From contig DASRFG010000026.1 in the NCBI GenBank assembly GCA_035651655.1, positions 48,499 through 112,498 of the forward strand: 64,000 nt of DNA, written 5' to 3'. The notes below the pieces were generated by a model that made no database searches, was not told the DNA's origin, and worked only from the letters and a program-made list of their open reading frames with translations. Position numbers and translations under genes: made by a program. Every line of letters begins with the position of its first letter. The first letter of the stretch is position 1. Shown in pieces: positions 36,297 to 45,400 of this stretch. The stretch is from Terriglobales bacterium. GTDB lineage: Bacteria; Acidobacteriota; Terriglobia; Terriglobales; Acidobacteriaceae.

Positions 36297-36971
36297 CTAC
36301 GCGCATTCTGGGAAATTCTCCTGCAAGTATTCCAACAGTTCATCTCCAGCGATTCCTAGCAAGCTGCCCAGTCTAGCGATGTCACTGATTGACTTTTCGC
36401 CAATAGAGAGGCGGCCCTGCCCTTTTGCCTTCTCGTATTTCGCGCTTAGATCGGCAGCGACGTGGGCACCACCTTCCTTGTTCGCCATTGCGAGCACGAT
36501 ATCTTTATTCGAGACCTTGTTGTTTCCGCTGTCCCAGCATGGGGTAAGCCACCAGTCTCTCAATGGCGCTTTTGCCTCAGCATCTGAACCCCTCTTATAT
36601 CTCACAAACGCAGCTCCGCTGGCCCCGATGCTGAGATTCACGGGGATGGAAACAGTCATCCATTGCTCACCGGACGGTAACCTACCGCGTGCTGGCGCGA
36701 TCAGCGGCTTAAAGTGAATCGGCCTCTTCCAATACTCAGAATCGAGTTGGTGCAGCAAACACGGCGAGGGCGGCTTTTTGTCCGGCACATGATGAACAAA
36801 CACGCGAATGGGAAGAGCAATATCAAGAACCTCGGCCTCCAGAGCGACCTGGTTACCCGAGACGTCGTGGCCGTAGAACCTATCCAAGGCGCATTCCAAG
36901 CGATGCTTCGTCACGAGGAGTTTCTCGATCAATACGTTGCGATCTAGTGTTTTCATTCGCCCCATTGTCAC
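36297..36971 (-). CDS. hypothetical protein of the tRNA-Ser insertion
   Basis: I do not recognise a family. The 224-residue protein has an N-terminal part with VLDIALPIRVFVHHVPDKK and CLLHQLDSEYWKRPIHFKPL and a C-terminal helical region, KGQGRLSIGEKSISDIARLG then LEYLQENFPECA, that resembles a short helix-turn-helix-like segment. No signal peptide or membrane helix. The GTG at 36971 has AGGGGAG ten bases before it; ATG codons at 36965 and 36956 are alternatives. It is 35 bp after the DUF5677 gene and probably co-transcribed. Confidence 0.65.
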   Translation of the reverse strand: MTMGRMKTLDRNVLIEKLLVTKHRLECALDRFYGHDVSGNQVALEAEVLDIALPIRVFVHHVPDKKPPSPCLLHQLDSEYWKRPIHFKPLIAPARGRLPSGEQWMTVSIPVNLSIGASGAAFVRYKRGSDAEAKAPLRDWWLTPCWDSGNNKVSNKDIVLAMANKEGGAHVAADLSAKYEKAKGQGRLSIGEKSISDIARLGSLLGIAGDELLEYLQENFPECA

Positions 36972-37006
36972 GGAGTTCAGACTCCCCTAGCAGAATCCGC
37001 TTCCAA

Positions 37007-37849
37007 CTAGGCAAGCGATTCTGGAGACCAAATCAACGCCCAATCACGGAGTGCCTTCTGAATGGCCGCTTGCAGACCGTCAATCTTGAACCGCTCTTCC
37101 TGAACCTCCAGAGCCACGAGTAGGCAATTGTGTGCCGACATCAGTGCTTCGTCAGCTTCTTTGGGCTGCGACTCCCGGCTAAAGCCCAAATGCCCCTCTC
37201 CCTTTTCTAGTCGCTCGGTCATCGCACGAGATGTGCTGTGAGCGTGTCGCAGCGGGTAGAAGTAGCCGGGCACTATCAGTGAACCGATAGCTCCCGTCTT
37301 CTTCGCCATTGAAACGAAGTCCAACTTATTCCACGTGTGCCCAACTCGTTTCTCCTCGCAAGTCTTGGACTTGCACGATTTCACCATGAATCTGGCCTTA
37401 ACCTCCGCGTACCTGCGTTCTGTATCCGCCACAATGTCCGGTGGCAGCGAACCATCGCCGAATGTGTCGAAGATTGGCTTCATCAGCTTGTACTGTTGGA
37501 CACGGTCGAAATCAAAGAATGTCTGAAGTTCGTCAGGGTGGTCGTGAAGGTACTTGAGCGTAATGGTGTGCTCGTACATCGAGCGCAGTAGCTTCATGGC
37601 TCCGTAACCGTATCCGTTCGCTGCCATGAGGAAGAGTTCCATGAAGTCTTCCGCCACAAGTGAGCCGTAGAAGTACACAAACTTGTCTATCGAAGTATCC
37701 ATCACCTGTGTGCGGGTGAATGCCAAATCTATGACCTCTCCGAGACGGGACATCACCGCTGTCCATTGTGGGTGCCGTTGGTCAAACGCCGTTGCTGCGT
37801 CAGAGAACCCGTAAAGCGATATCGTAGGAGTGGAGTCGGTGTTGCTCAT
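37007..37849 (-). CDS. DUF5677-like protein of the tRNA-Ser insertion
   Basis: The 280-residue, mainly helical protein has the pattern SLVAEDFMELFLMAANGYGY, then GAMKLLRSMYEHTITLKYL and PGYFYPLRHAHSTSRAM, which I associate with DUF5677 (a family of uncharacterised helical proteins common in accessory regions). Conserved His, Glu and Asp residues along the helices could form a site, but none is proven. It begins at ATG 37849 with no strong Shine-Dalgarno sequence. It lies inside the 21-bp-repeat-bounded element and heads a two-gene unit. Confidence 0.7.
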   Translation of the reverse strand: MSNTDSTPTISLYGFSDAATAFDQRHPQWTAVMSRLGEVIDLAFTRTQVMDTSIDKFVYFYGSLVAEDFMELFLMAANGYGYGAMKLLRSMYEHTITLKYLHDHPDELQTFFDFDRVQQYKLMKPIFDTFGDGSLPPDIVADTERRYAEVKARFMVKSCKSKTCEEKRVGHTWNKLDFVSMAKKTGAIGSLIVPGYFYPLRHAHSTSRAMTERLEKGEGHLGFSRESQPKEADEALMSAHNCLLVALEVQEERFKIDGLQAAIQKALRDWALIWSPESLA

Positions 37850-37960
37850 GACCAGATTGTACCCAGATCAACGTGGATAAGAGCGCGGACCTGCGAAGGC
37901 ACCAGGTGTCCCTCAGCAACCTGAATGTTCAGGCACTGCAAACAGCAGAAATCAAAGGTG

Positions 37961-37981
37961 CTGGCGGAGAGGGAGGGATTC
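37961..37981. repeat. right att-like copy (3' end of tRNA-Ser)
   Basis: It is the same 21 bp as 35496-35516, here running from one base past the encoded CCA into the T loop. A 14-bp palindrome CCTGAA-TG-TTCAGG lies just inside the element at 37920-37933. Confidence 0.8.
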
Positions 37982-38051
37982 GAACCCCCGATACCCTTTC
38001 AGGTATGTCCGCTTTCGAGGCGGATCGTTTCAACCGCTCACGCACCTCTCC
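37962..38051 (-). tRNA. tRNA-Ser(CGA)
   Basis: The 90-base minus-strand gene has a 7-bp acceptor (GGAGAGG/CCTCTCC), discriminator G, an encoded CCA, a D arm (GTGAGCGGTTGAAAC), an anticodon stem TCCGC/GCGGA with loop CTCGAAA (anticodon CGA, 38015-38017), a long variable arm as in class II tRNAs, and a T arm with GGTTCGAATCC. It reads UCG serine codons. Its 3' end coincides with the 21-bp repeat that bounds the neighbouring insertion. Confidence 0.96.
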
Positions 38052-38060
38052 GCGAGGCTG

Positions 38061-38100
38061 TGGCGAATCGCCGGATTTGAACCGGCACTCTCAGTTTACC
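38061..38100 (-). pseudogene. 3' fragment resembling a tRNA T arm
   Basis: On the minus strand GCCGGTTCAAATCCGGC (38070-38086) folds as a 5-bp stem with a TTCAAAT loop, the T-arm consensus, followed by GATTCGCCA. No matching 5' half, D arm or anticodon arm is found upstream. It ends only nine bases before the tRNA-Ser gene. It could be the remains of a second tRNA or of an earlier integration; chance is possible. Confidence 0.4.
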
Positions 38101-38141
38101 CGGTTTTGGAATTGACGGAAAAGCCCGCCAAAGTAACCGCG

Positions 38142-40685
38142 CTAATGCAGCAGCCACTCCGCCAGGGTGTGCCGCCGAGGCTTGAAGTGGTATAAATCCG
38201 CGATTTGCTGGACGTAGCTGCGCGTGAGTTGCTGCTCTTTGGCCAGGGTCTGGTCATCCAGACGATTGACCACCGCCCCCGGATCTTTAACCAGATCGAA
38301 ATATTGATTTGTGCCTTCCAGGGCGTTCGAGACAAAGAGCGTGCGGCCGTCGTTGCCCAAAAGTCCATAGAGAGGGCCATAGCTTGAGACCAGCAGATAG
38401 TTGTTGCGAAGGTACGAAGACGCCTCTGGTTGAGACCCGGTGAATAAAGGCCTGCCAAACCTCTCATCGTTCACAATGGGACGGTGTCCCAGCAAATAAT
38501 AAAGAGTTGCCGGGATATCCATGTTGAAGGCGACATTGTCGGGATTGCAGTAATACTTACTGCGCATGGACAACGGCAGATGAACAATTAATGGAATGCG
38601 CATCCCGGATGGATTCATCTCAAAACCGTGGCCTTTGCGTCCGAACTCTCCGTAAGCATCGCCGTGGTCGGCCGTAAGAATGACGATGCTGTTGTCATAC
38701 AGCCCAGAGGATTTCAGATGGCGTATAAATCCTCCGAAGCAACCATCGAGCCGCTCCAGTTCTGAAGCGACGACCGCATTGAAACCGGGATAAGTTTTTT
38801 TGGGTTGTCGCTCTGGCGGGAGATGTCCCAGCGTTATTCCGTGAATGTTCTGCGGCTGCGCATACATGAAAATCGGCCGGCCCGGAACGTGCAGCCGTGA
38901 GATTTTGGATTCCGCGTCGGCTGCCGTGGAACAAAGATCTTCGTCAGTCCAGTTGATCACGTTTTCATCGAGGTGAACTAAGTCAGGAGTGGGGCGAAGC
39001 AACAGTCGCAACACAGTGTCCACGCTGATGAACCGTTGGTAGCCATCCGTATCGAGCAATTTCTCCAGGCTGTTTACCGGGTGAAACGGCTGGATATAGT
39101 GCTTATGCAGAAGCATGGCGCCCGCCCAGATCGAGGGCTCGGCGAGAGTTGTGCCCGCGTAACGTGTAAACGCCTTCCGCATTACGGTGCTTTCGGCTGC
39201 GAATTTGCCGATTTCGGGAGTGAAGTGCACAGCGGGGTTATAGGCGGAGAGGTAGTCGGGCCGCAGACTATCTACGACAAGGATAAAGACGTTGGGTAAT
39301 GGCCCGCGCGCCGGCGACAACTGATCCACCAGATTGACCTCAGGTGGAATGACGGTAGCGCTGGGCGGCACATTGGTTTGGGTAAGAAGAAATTGGCAGA
39401 GCTCGTCGCATGGCTTTTGCTGGGGTGACGTCCAGATCTCGTTGACCACTTGGAAAGACGCGTTATAGTACGAGTGCCGCAGCATGGCATCGGTCATCGC
39501 CTTGACCGGCGGTGATGAAGCAGCGGTCCCCGTCGGCTGTGTAAAAAGCAAGTAATAGGTCAGTGGGCTCAGTACCGCGATTAAGACCAGCAGCCAGATG
39601 GGATAGCCCCCCGCTCTGCGCACCCTGAAGTACACGAATAAAAATCCCAAGGCGCACGACCAGAGGACGAGTGACCACAATTTTTCCAGCAGAAAATTCC
39701 AGTCAACAACCCCGATTATTGCGGGGACTATGTAAGCGGCTGCCAAAAGTGCCAGGGCAAGAGCGACCTTCGTTCGCAAGGTCCAAGCCGCTGAGGATGT
39801 GGCTCCTGCTGCAATGCTTACTTTTTGCCGCCTCAGCAGGAGAGCACCAAAGAACATCACGAGGGTCAACGCCATCATCCCAGAATAGATTTTTGCTTCG
39901 ATGGAATTGAAGGGTATTGTCGCCAGAATTACATTCTGGAAAATTCTCTGCAGCGCGAACCAAGCCAGCAGGTGATAGGAGAAGCAACGGAACCGTGCTG
40001 CGTTCCTGGTACGAGCTCCGATAGATTCGCCGAGGTTGACTAGGCTCACTGCGAAGGCGCACAGAATCAAATGACCGCAAATTGCTGCCAACCAGGCCAT
40101 GAGATCCACCTGGCTGAACTGGAAGGGCGTCCCCATCTGTAGAAACCGTAAAAAGGACATCGCCGGATACAGAACGCCGATAGCTGCCGCAGTGATCAAT
40201 AGCGGGACAAATCCCAAATGCCCCGACCAGTTCTCACTGGCTATTGGATTCCGCCAATAAGCGACATAATCAATCCCCGCGATCAGGATCACTGGAACCA
40301 GCAACACCAAGCTCCAGATGTAGCTTTGGGAGTTGTTTCCGATATGAGAAAAAGGCCGGGAGATAAGAAGGTAGAGCGTCGCTCCGGCGTTAAAACAGAC
40401 AAACTCGATCGCCAATCGGCGTGATTGTTTTTCGCGCCGCTCCTTCAAGAGGGAAAGACAGAGCACGAGGACGAGAACGCTGTAAAGATATGGGTGCAGC
40501 CGAATAAACCAGGGCAGCCAGCGCTGGAAGGGCGCTTGAATGAAGGCGTAATAGGTATCCGGCAAATAGGCCAACAAACAGTAAATTGATGTCATTAGCA
40601 GCAGCGCGGCGTAGCAGAGCCGCGCCGCCACCGGCATCAAGAAACACACTTTGGGATGAGTGCTCTGTGAAGGCATGAGCATCAT
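38142..40685 (-). CDS. membrane-anchored alkaline-phosphatase-superfamily protein (sulfatase/phosphotransferase-like)
   Basis: The 847-residue protein has about ten membrane helices in its first 400 residues and a large periplasmic catalytic domain from about 465 (VFILVVDSLRPDYLSAYN, TADHGDAYGEFGRKGHG). The expected nucleophile position lies in RYAGTTLAEPSIWAG, a threonine rather than the Cys/Ser of the CxPxR sulfatase signature. This favours a phosphoethanolamine or phosphoglycerol transferase-like role over a true sulfatase, but the target is unknown. The start (ATGATGCTCATG) is uncertain by a few codons. It follows the acyl-CoA ligase gene after 129 bp. Confidence 0.78.
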   Translation of the reverse strand: MMLMPSQSTHPKVCFLMPVAARLCYAALLLMTSIYCLLAYLPDTYYAFIQAPFQRWLPWFIRLHPYLYSVLVLVLCLSLLKERREKQSRRLAIEFVCFNAGATLYLLISRPFSHIGNNSQSYIWSLVLLVPVILIAGIDYVAYWRNPIASENWSGHLGFVPLLITAAAIGVLYPAMSFLRFLQMGTPFQFSQVDLMAWLAAICGHLILCAFAVSLVNLGESIGARTRNAARFRCFSYHLLAWFALQRIFQNVILATIPFNSIEAKIYSGMMALTLVMFFGALLLRRQKVSIAAGATSSAAWTLRTKVALALALLAAAYIVPAIIGVVDWNFLLEKLWSLVLWSCALGFLFVYFRVRRAGGYPIWLLVLIAVLSPLTYYLLFTQPTGTAASSPPVKAMTDAMLRHSYYNASFQVVNEIWTSPQQKPCDELCQFLLTQTNVPPSATVIPPEVNLVDQLSPARGPLPNVFILVVDSLRPDYLSAYNPAVHFTPEIGKFAAESTVMRKAFTRYAGTTLAEPSIWAGAMLLHKHYIQPFHPVNSLEKLLDTDGYQRFISVDTVLRLLLRPTPDLVHLDENVINWTDEDLCSTAADAESKISRLHVPGRPIFMYAQPQNIHGITLGHLPPERQPKKTYPGFNAVVASELERLDGCFGGFIRHLKSSGLYDNSIVILTADHGDAYGEFGRKGHGFEMNPSGMRIPLIVHLPLSMRSKYYCNPDNVAFNMDIPATLYYLLGHRPIVNDERFGRPLFTGSQPEASSYLRNNYLLVSSYGPLYGLLGNDGRTLFVSNALEGTNQYFDLVKDPGAVVNRLDDQTLAKEQQLTRSYVQQIADLYHFKPRRHTLAEWLLH

Positions 40686-40814
40686 TAGCTCGAATCGGGA
40701 GACCCATATTGAAGGATATTGGCGGTCCGGCGACCTACAAAGTGACGGAAGTACCCTGACTGCCCTGCGTTCCCAAGGGACGGCCAGCTAGTAGAGGCTT
40801 CTCTGTTTCTGTAT

Positions 40815-42389
40815 TTATGAAACCAGGGTTCGCAGCTCCCGGCGGAGGATCTTGCCGGAAAGAGTCCGCGGAATCGCAGATACGAACTGAACTTCGCGGG
40901 GCTGCTTGTATCCGCTGAGGCGCTCGGCGACAAAGCCGCAAAGCTCTGACGCCATGCGATCGTCGGCTGCGTACCCCTCGCGCAATACAACAAAGGCGCA
41001 GGGCAATTCGCCGGCGCCGTCATCATGTTTTCCCACCACTCCGCAATCGCGCACGGCAGGATGCTCCAGCAGCACTGCCTCCACTTCGGCGGGCGCTACG
41101 GGAAATCCTTTGTACTTGATCATCTCTTTGCGGCGATCCAGAATGTAATAGAAGTCATCGGCGTCACGGCTGGCAATATCGCCGGACCAGTACCAGCCCT
41201 CGCGCAGAACCGCGGCGGTTGCTTGCGGATCTTTCCAGTACCCCAACATGAACTGCGGTCCGCGCATCACCAATTCGCCCCGTTCTCCGGCGGCGACTTC
41301 CCTCTCAGCCTCATCCAGTATGCGGCACTCGGTTCGTGCTACAGGTGGGCCGATAGACGCCGGACGGTATAGCTCCGGCTCAATGAAACCGACATGCGTC
41401 ACCGGCGATGCTTCGGTCATCCCGTAACCCTGCATGATGGGAATTCCGGTGAGTGCAGTGAAACGGCGTGCGAGATCAGGGGCCAGCGGCGCTGCCCCTG
41501 ACTTTACCCAGCGGACATCGTGCTCTTTGGGGAACATGCCTCGTTCGGCGGCCTGAGCAAACGCATTCAACATGGGCGGGACGCAGGGCATGGCGGTGAT
41601 GCCCTCTTCATTGATCAGGCGCGCCGCCTGTTGCACGTCAAAACGGGGCGCGAGTACCACGGTTCCGCCAATCATCAACGTTGGGTTGAGGACCACATTC
41701 AACCCATAAATATGGTAAAGCGGCAAAAAACAGAGTAGGACATCATCTTCTTGAAACGGAGTAGCCCCGGGGCCGATTACCTGAAACACATTTGCCACCA
41801 GGTTGTAATGGGAGAGCATGACTCCTTTCGGCAGTCCTGTAGTGCCGCTGGAATAGGGTAAGGCAGCGACCTCCTGCTCGGCCGGCCGTTGCGGCGATGG
41901 CAATGAATTCTTGCTGGGGCGCAACAGGTCAGAAAAATCCAGAGCGCCGGAAATATGTTGCCGGGTCGCAAAGACCTGCCGCAACCCGGGCAGACCAGAA
42001 AGATTCATGCCTTTCATTACGCAGCCGTCGCTGATCAACATTGCTGCGCAAGAGTTCTCCAGTTGATAACGCACCTCGCGCTCGCGGTAACTGGGATTCA
42101 GTAGCGTGGGAACTGCGCCGGCGAGGGTAGCTGCGTGATAACCAACGGCGAATTCCCAGGAATTCGGCAGGTCAATCGCTAAAACCTCGCCTGGCTTGAG
42201 ACCAGCACCTACCAGCCCGTGTGCCAGACGCTCGACGAGTTCACCGTATTCGGCATAGGTAAAGCGGCGACGTGGCTCGCAGGAAGTGTCCACCAGCGCG
42301 ATCTTTCTCCCGAACTGCCGGCAGGACTCGAGAATTGCGCGGTGCAGGAATATGCCCTGCGGATCGGCGTAGAGCCGCGTACGACGCAT
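40815..42389 (-). CDS. AMP-dependent acyl-CoA synthetase / 4-coumarate-CoA-ligase-like
   Basis: A 524-residue adenylating enzyme with the P-loop-like motif YSSGTTGLPKGVMLSHYN, the A5 motif MQGYGMTEASPVTH, WYWSGDIASRD, YILDRRKEMIKYKGFPVAPAE and the catalytic lysine in TLSGKILRRELR. It activates a carboxylic acid to acyl-CoA through an acyl-adenylate. Its acid (fatty or aromatic) cannot be read off. The length is normal. It lies downstream of the glutaredoxin gene on the same strand. Confidence 0.92.
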   Translation of the reverse strand: MRRTRLYADPQGIFLHRAILESCRQFGRKIALVDTSCEPRRRFTYAEYGELVERLAHGLVGAGLKPGEVLAIDLPNSWEFAVGYHAATLAGAVPTLLNPSYREREVRYQLENSCAAMLISDGCVMKGMNLSGLPGLRQVFATRQHISGALDFSDLLRPSKNSLPSPQRPAEQEVAALPYSSGTTGLPKGVMLSHYNLVANVFQVIGPGATPFQEDDVLLCFLPLYHIYGLNVVLNPTLMIGGTVVLAPRFDVQQAARLINEEGITAMPCVPPMLNAFAQAAERGMFPKEHDVRWVKSGAAPLAPDLARRFTALTGIPIMQGYGMTEASPVTHVGFIEPELYRPASIGPPVARTECRILDEAEREVAAGERGELVMRGPQFMLGYWKDPQATAAVLREGWYWSGDIASRDADDFYYILDRRKEMIKYKGFPVAPAEVEAVLLEHPAVRDCGVVGKHDDGAGELPCAFVVLREGYAADDRMASELCGFVAERLSGYKQPREVQFVSAIPRTLSGKILRRELRTLVS

Positions 42390-42429
42390 AGGTAATATTG
42401 TAATTAACTCGGCAGTGACGAATAGCGTT

Positions 42430-42669
42430 TCATCGCGCGAGCTTGCGCAGAAAGTCGCGCTCGTTCAAGCGATACTTGAAGGCCTTCCTGCCATTAATAA
42501 AAACTACAGGCACTTCGTCAGTGAACTGCCGCCGCAGGAGTTCGTCTGAATCAACGTCAATTTCGTGCCAATTGAAGTTAGCACGGCGCGCAAGTTTTGA
42601 AAGCGTTTCTTTCACTATCTCGCACAAGTGGCAGCCCTTGCGAGAGTACACAATCACTTCGGCCGGCAT
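42430..42669 (-). CDS. glutaredoxin-like protein
   Basis: This 79-residue thioredoxin-fold protein begins EVIVYSRKGCHLCEIVKETL with a CHLC redox motif and contains the cis-proline in DEVPVVFINGRKAF. It should reduce disulfides or S-glutathionylated proteins. I chose ATG at 42669; upstream codons show no family match. It ends 40 bp before the acyl-CoA ligase. Confidence 0.85.
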   Translation of the reverse strand: MPAEVIVYSRKGCHLCEIVKETLSKLARRANFNWHEIDVDSDELLRRQFTDEVPVVFINGRKAFKYRLNERDFLRKLAR

Positions 42670-42864
42670 CGCGGAGAGTTTATCAGAAGGCCCGGGCAGA
42701 AGAGCATCTCTGCGCATCCCGTCAAGCTGATTTAGCCACACTACACAAAATTCCGGCAGAGCTCGAAAAACCGCATGAGCAGGGCACCCTTGTCTTGGTG
42801 GTCGCATCACACCGCATCGACCCTATAAAGAAAACGATCGTTCCCAAAAGAAAGGTGTTCGTTT

Positions 42865-43641
42865 ATGAATCAGGTCGCAGGGCTTCTAGTGCGGGATGCT
42901 GACACCGTCTCCGGCGACGCAGGCTCATTTCAGCGCTGGGCTGCACTGATTGGCGGAGGTTCACTGGCGCTCGTCGGTCTGACGCGGCGTTCTAAATCCG
43001 GTGTTGCTATGGCTGCTGCCGGCGGACTTCTGGCCTATGTTGGCGCCACCGCGGACCGCATTCCTCGAGTGATCGTGGCCAGCAGCAGCGTCTTAGTGAA
43101 CTGCTCCCCCCAAGAGGCTTATCAGTTCTGGCGGAATTTTGAGAACCTACCGCTCTTCATGCGTCACCTTGAGTCTGTAAGCGTATCCGGCGACAAGCGC
43201 ACCACATGGATTGCGCTAGGCCCTCTGGGCACCCGCATTACCTGGGACGCAGAAATCGTGACTGAGCGCGCGAACGAAGTGATTGAGTGGCAAGCGCTTC
43301 CCGGGTCGCGGCTGCGAGTTGACGGCTCTGTGGAGTTTCGCAGCGCGCCCGCGAATCGTGGAACCATCATTCAAGCCATGATGCGCTTCCGCCCACCTTC
43401 CGGCGGGGTCGGGCGGGCGGTTGCGAAAATCTTCGGTAAGTATCCGAACTTTGTAATGCGCCAAGACCTGCGGCGCTTCAAAGCCCTGGTCGAAACCGGC
43501 GAAATACCCACCACGGAGGGACAGACGCACGGCCCGCGTTCGTTAAAGATAGCGGTGCTCCGTCTCGCCGATCCCGATCGGCCACTGCGGCCGGAATCTC
43601 GAATCACCGAAGTGTTAAACGCGTTGCGGAGGATAGCATGA
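42865..43641 (+). CDS. SRPBCC (polyketide cyclase/START-like) protein with N-terminal membrane segment
   Basis: The first 65 residues hold two hydrophobic segments ([30 protein letters not shown]). The rest is a SRPBCC fold beginning [20 protein letters not shown] with [14 protein letters not shown] and the typical [20 protein letters not shown]. Such proteins bind hydrophobic ligands in a cavity; the ligand is unknown. Its stop overlaps the next start (ATGA), so it is coupled to the zinc alcohol dehydrogenase. The pairing recurs in acidobacterial genomes, from general memory. Confidence 0.85.
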   Translation: MNQVAGLLVRDADTVSGDAGSFQRWAALIGGGSLALVGLTRRSKSGVAMAAAGGLLAYVGATADRIPRVIVASSSVLVNCSPQEAYQFWRNFENLPLFMRHLESVSVSGDKRTTWIALGPLGTRITWDAEIVTERANEVIEWQALPGSRLRVDGSVEFRSAPANRGTIIQAMMRFRPPSGGVGRAVAKIFGKYPNFVMRQDLRRFKALVETGEIPTTEGQTHGPRSLKIAVLRLADPDRPLRPESRITEVLNALRRIA

Positions 43642-44837
43642 AAGCAGTCTGTTGGATGGGTACAGAAAAAGTCACCGTCGAGAACGTGCCGGATCCGAAG
43701 ATTCTGAATCCGCGGGATGCGATCGTGCGCATCACCAGCACCTGCATCTGTGGTTCCGACCTTCATCTCTATAACGGGCTCATTCCCACCATGGAGCAGG
43801 GTGACATCCTCGGCCACGAGTTTATGGGTGAGGTGGTAGAAGTCGGCGGGGCGATTGACCGCGAGAAGCTCAAAGTGGGAGACCGTGTAGTCGTCCCATT
43901 CACGATTGCGTGCGGTCGCTGCTTTTTCTGCCAGCGGCAGCTCTGGTCGTGTTGCGACAACTCCAATCCGAATTATTGGATTGCCGAGCAGATGATGGGC
44001 TATTCACCTTCCGGGCTCTTCGGCTACACCCACATGATGGGCGGATATGCCGGCGGCCAGGCGCAGTACGCTCGCGTTCCGTATGCCGACGTTGGTCCGC
44101 TCAAGCTCCCCGAAGGAGTTCCCGACGAGAAACTAGTCTTTTTATCTGACATCTTTCCCACCGGCTACATGGGCGCTGAAAACTGCGACATTAAGCCGGG
44201 CGACACGGTTGCCATCTGGGGATGCGGCCCCGTCGGGCAGTTCGCCATTCGCAGTGCATTCATGCTCGGCGCTGAGCGGGTGATCGCAATTGACAGGTTC
44301 GACTATCGGCTTCGCCTGGCTGCGCAGGCCGGAGCGGAGATCATCAACTACGAAGAAGTGGACGATGTGGTGCAAACGCTAAAAGACATGACTGCCAACA
44401 TCGGGCCGGATGCCTGCATGGATGCCGTAGGCATGGAAGCCCACGATCACAGTTTCATGTACCTGGTTGATCGCACCAAGCAGGCGATGAAAATCGAGAC
44501 CGACCGTCCCATTGTTCTTCGCCAGTGCATCCAGGCCTGCCGCAAAGGTGGAACGGTTTCTGTGCCCGGCGTGTATGCCGGTTTCGTTGACAAGTTGCCC
44601 ATGGGCGCCTATATGAACAAAGGCCTGGCGATGAAAACCGGTCAGACGCACATGATGCGCTACATGAAACCACTGCTTGAACGCGTCGAGAAAGGCGATA
44701 TCGATCCCAGCTTTGTGGTGAGCCACCGCCCGTCGATCAATCAAGCGCCCGAGATGTACAAGATTTTCCGCGACAAGCAAGAGCACTGCACCAAAGTGGT
44801 GCTCGATCCCTGGGCGGATGGAGCAGCCGCAGCATAG
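43638..44837 (+). CDS. zinc-dependent alcohol dehydrogenase
   Basis: A 399-residue medium-chain dehydrogenase with zinc ligands in [14 protein letters not shown] and [12 protein letters not shown], and structural zinc cysteines in [17 protein letters not shown]. The NAD-binding motif is [17 protein letters not shown]. An insertion around residues 105-150 ([20 protein letters not shown]) and the length match the formaldehyde-dehydrogenase-like branch. Substrate is not established. It is coupled to the SRPBCC gene and followed by a small membrane protein gene 35 bp later. Confidence 0.92.
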   Translation: MKAVCWMGTEKVTVENVPDPKILNPRDAIVRITSTCICGSDLHLYNGLIPTMEQGDILGHEFMGEVVEVGGAIDREKLKVGDRVVVPFTIACGRCFFCQRQLWSCCDNSNPNYWIAEQMMGYSPSGLFGYTHMMGGYAGGQAQYARVPYADVGPLKLPEGVPDEKLVFLSDIFPTGYMGAENCDIKPGDTVAIWGCGPVGQFAIRSAFMLGAERVIAIDRFDYRLRLAAQAGAEIINYEEVDDVVQTLKDMTANIGPDACMDAVGMEAHDHSFMYLVDRTKQAMKIETDRPIVLRQCIQACRKGGTVSVPGVYAGFVDKLPMGAYMNKGLAMKTGQTHMMRYMKPLLERVEKGDIDPSFVVSHRPSINQAPEMYKIFRDKQEHCTKVVLDPWADGAAAA

Positions 44838-44872
44838 AGCACCAGTCTTACGAACAACTGAGGAGTTTGAAA

Positions 44873-45307
44873 ATGGCCGGACTGACTATCGATGACGCGA
44901 TGCCCAGCATCATCGACGCAAAAACTCATGGCCTCATTGATTACATTCACGCCGGTACCAACTTTTTAGCGGCTGCGCTGTTCCGAAAAAACCGGCGTGC
45001 CCGCAACGCTGCCCTGGCCCTCGGAGCTGGGGTGCTGGCGAATGCGTTGATGACGGATTACCCGCTTGGCGTATTTCGCCTCTATAGCTTCAAGGTGCAC
45101 GGGATCTTAGACTACGGAGTCGCGACGGCCTCCGCCGTGCTTCCCGCTCTCCTCGGAATAGAAAACAGTGCACCCACCAAATACTTCCGCATGCAAGGCG
45201 CAGGCGAGACCGTAATTGCCGGTATCACCGACTACGACGACGATTCAGGTGCTGTGCGTCAAAGAGGACGTCTCGAGAAGCGGTTCGAGCGGCGCAGGGC
45301 AGCCTGA
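44873..45307 (+). CDS. small membrane protein, function unknown
   Basis: The 144-residue protein has three or four short hydrophobic helices (GLIDYIHAGTNFLAAALF, AALALGAGVLANALM, VATASAVLPALLGI) and a charged tail ending KRFERRRAA. ATG at 44873 has GAGGAG seven bases before it, which decides it over a TTG six bases upstream. It belongs to the SRPBCC-dehydrogenase cluster by spacing. I recognise no named family. Confidence 0.72.
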   Translation: MAGLTIDDAMPSIIDAKTHGLIDYIHAGTNFLAAALFRKNRRARNAALALGAGVLANALMTDYPLGVFRLYSFKVHGILDYGVATASAVLPALLGIENSAPTKYFRMQGAGETVIAGITDYDDDSGAVRQRGRLEKRFERRRAA

Positions 45308-45352
45308 AGCTGCTGGCCACGTGGATGCTCGCACACTACCCCGGGTGATGTG

Positions 45353-45380
45353 GTGTCCTAATTTGAGCAGATTAGGACAC
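45353..45380. promoter_or_regulatory. perfect 10-bp inverted repeat upstream of sdhC
   Basis: GTGTCCTAAT and ATTAGGACAC form a perfect stem with an 8-base loop (TTGAGCAG). It is 21 bp before the -35 of the sdhC promoter and 46 bp after the upstream gene's stop. There is no T tract, so it suits an operator as well as a terminator. Confidence 0.5.
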
Positions 45381-45400
45381 TGCGCCCGCGTGACTTGTCC

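Larger units (their letters stand above)
35496..37981. mobile_element. small insertion at the 3' end of tRNA-Ser(CGA), bounded by 21-bp direct repeats
   Basis: A 21-bp sequence, CTGGCGGAGAGGGAGGGATT plus C, occurs at 35496-35516 and again at 37961-37981, where it is the 3' end of an intact tRNA-Ser including the encoded CCA. This is the signature of integration at a tRNA 3' end: the tRNA is restored at one side and a 3'-end copy marks the other. The 2.4 kb between them holds two unrecognised or accessory-type genes and a tiny frame, but no integrase. The flanking genes (GH15 and a phosphatase-like protein) are ordinary chromosomal genes. It is either a remnant or a non-autonomous element mobilised in trans. 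Confidence 0.72.
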
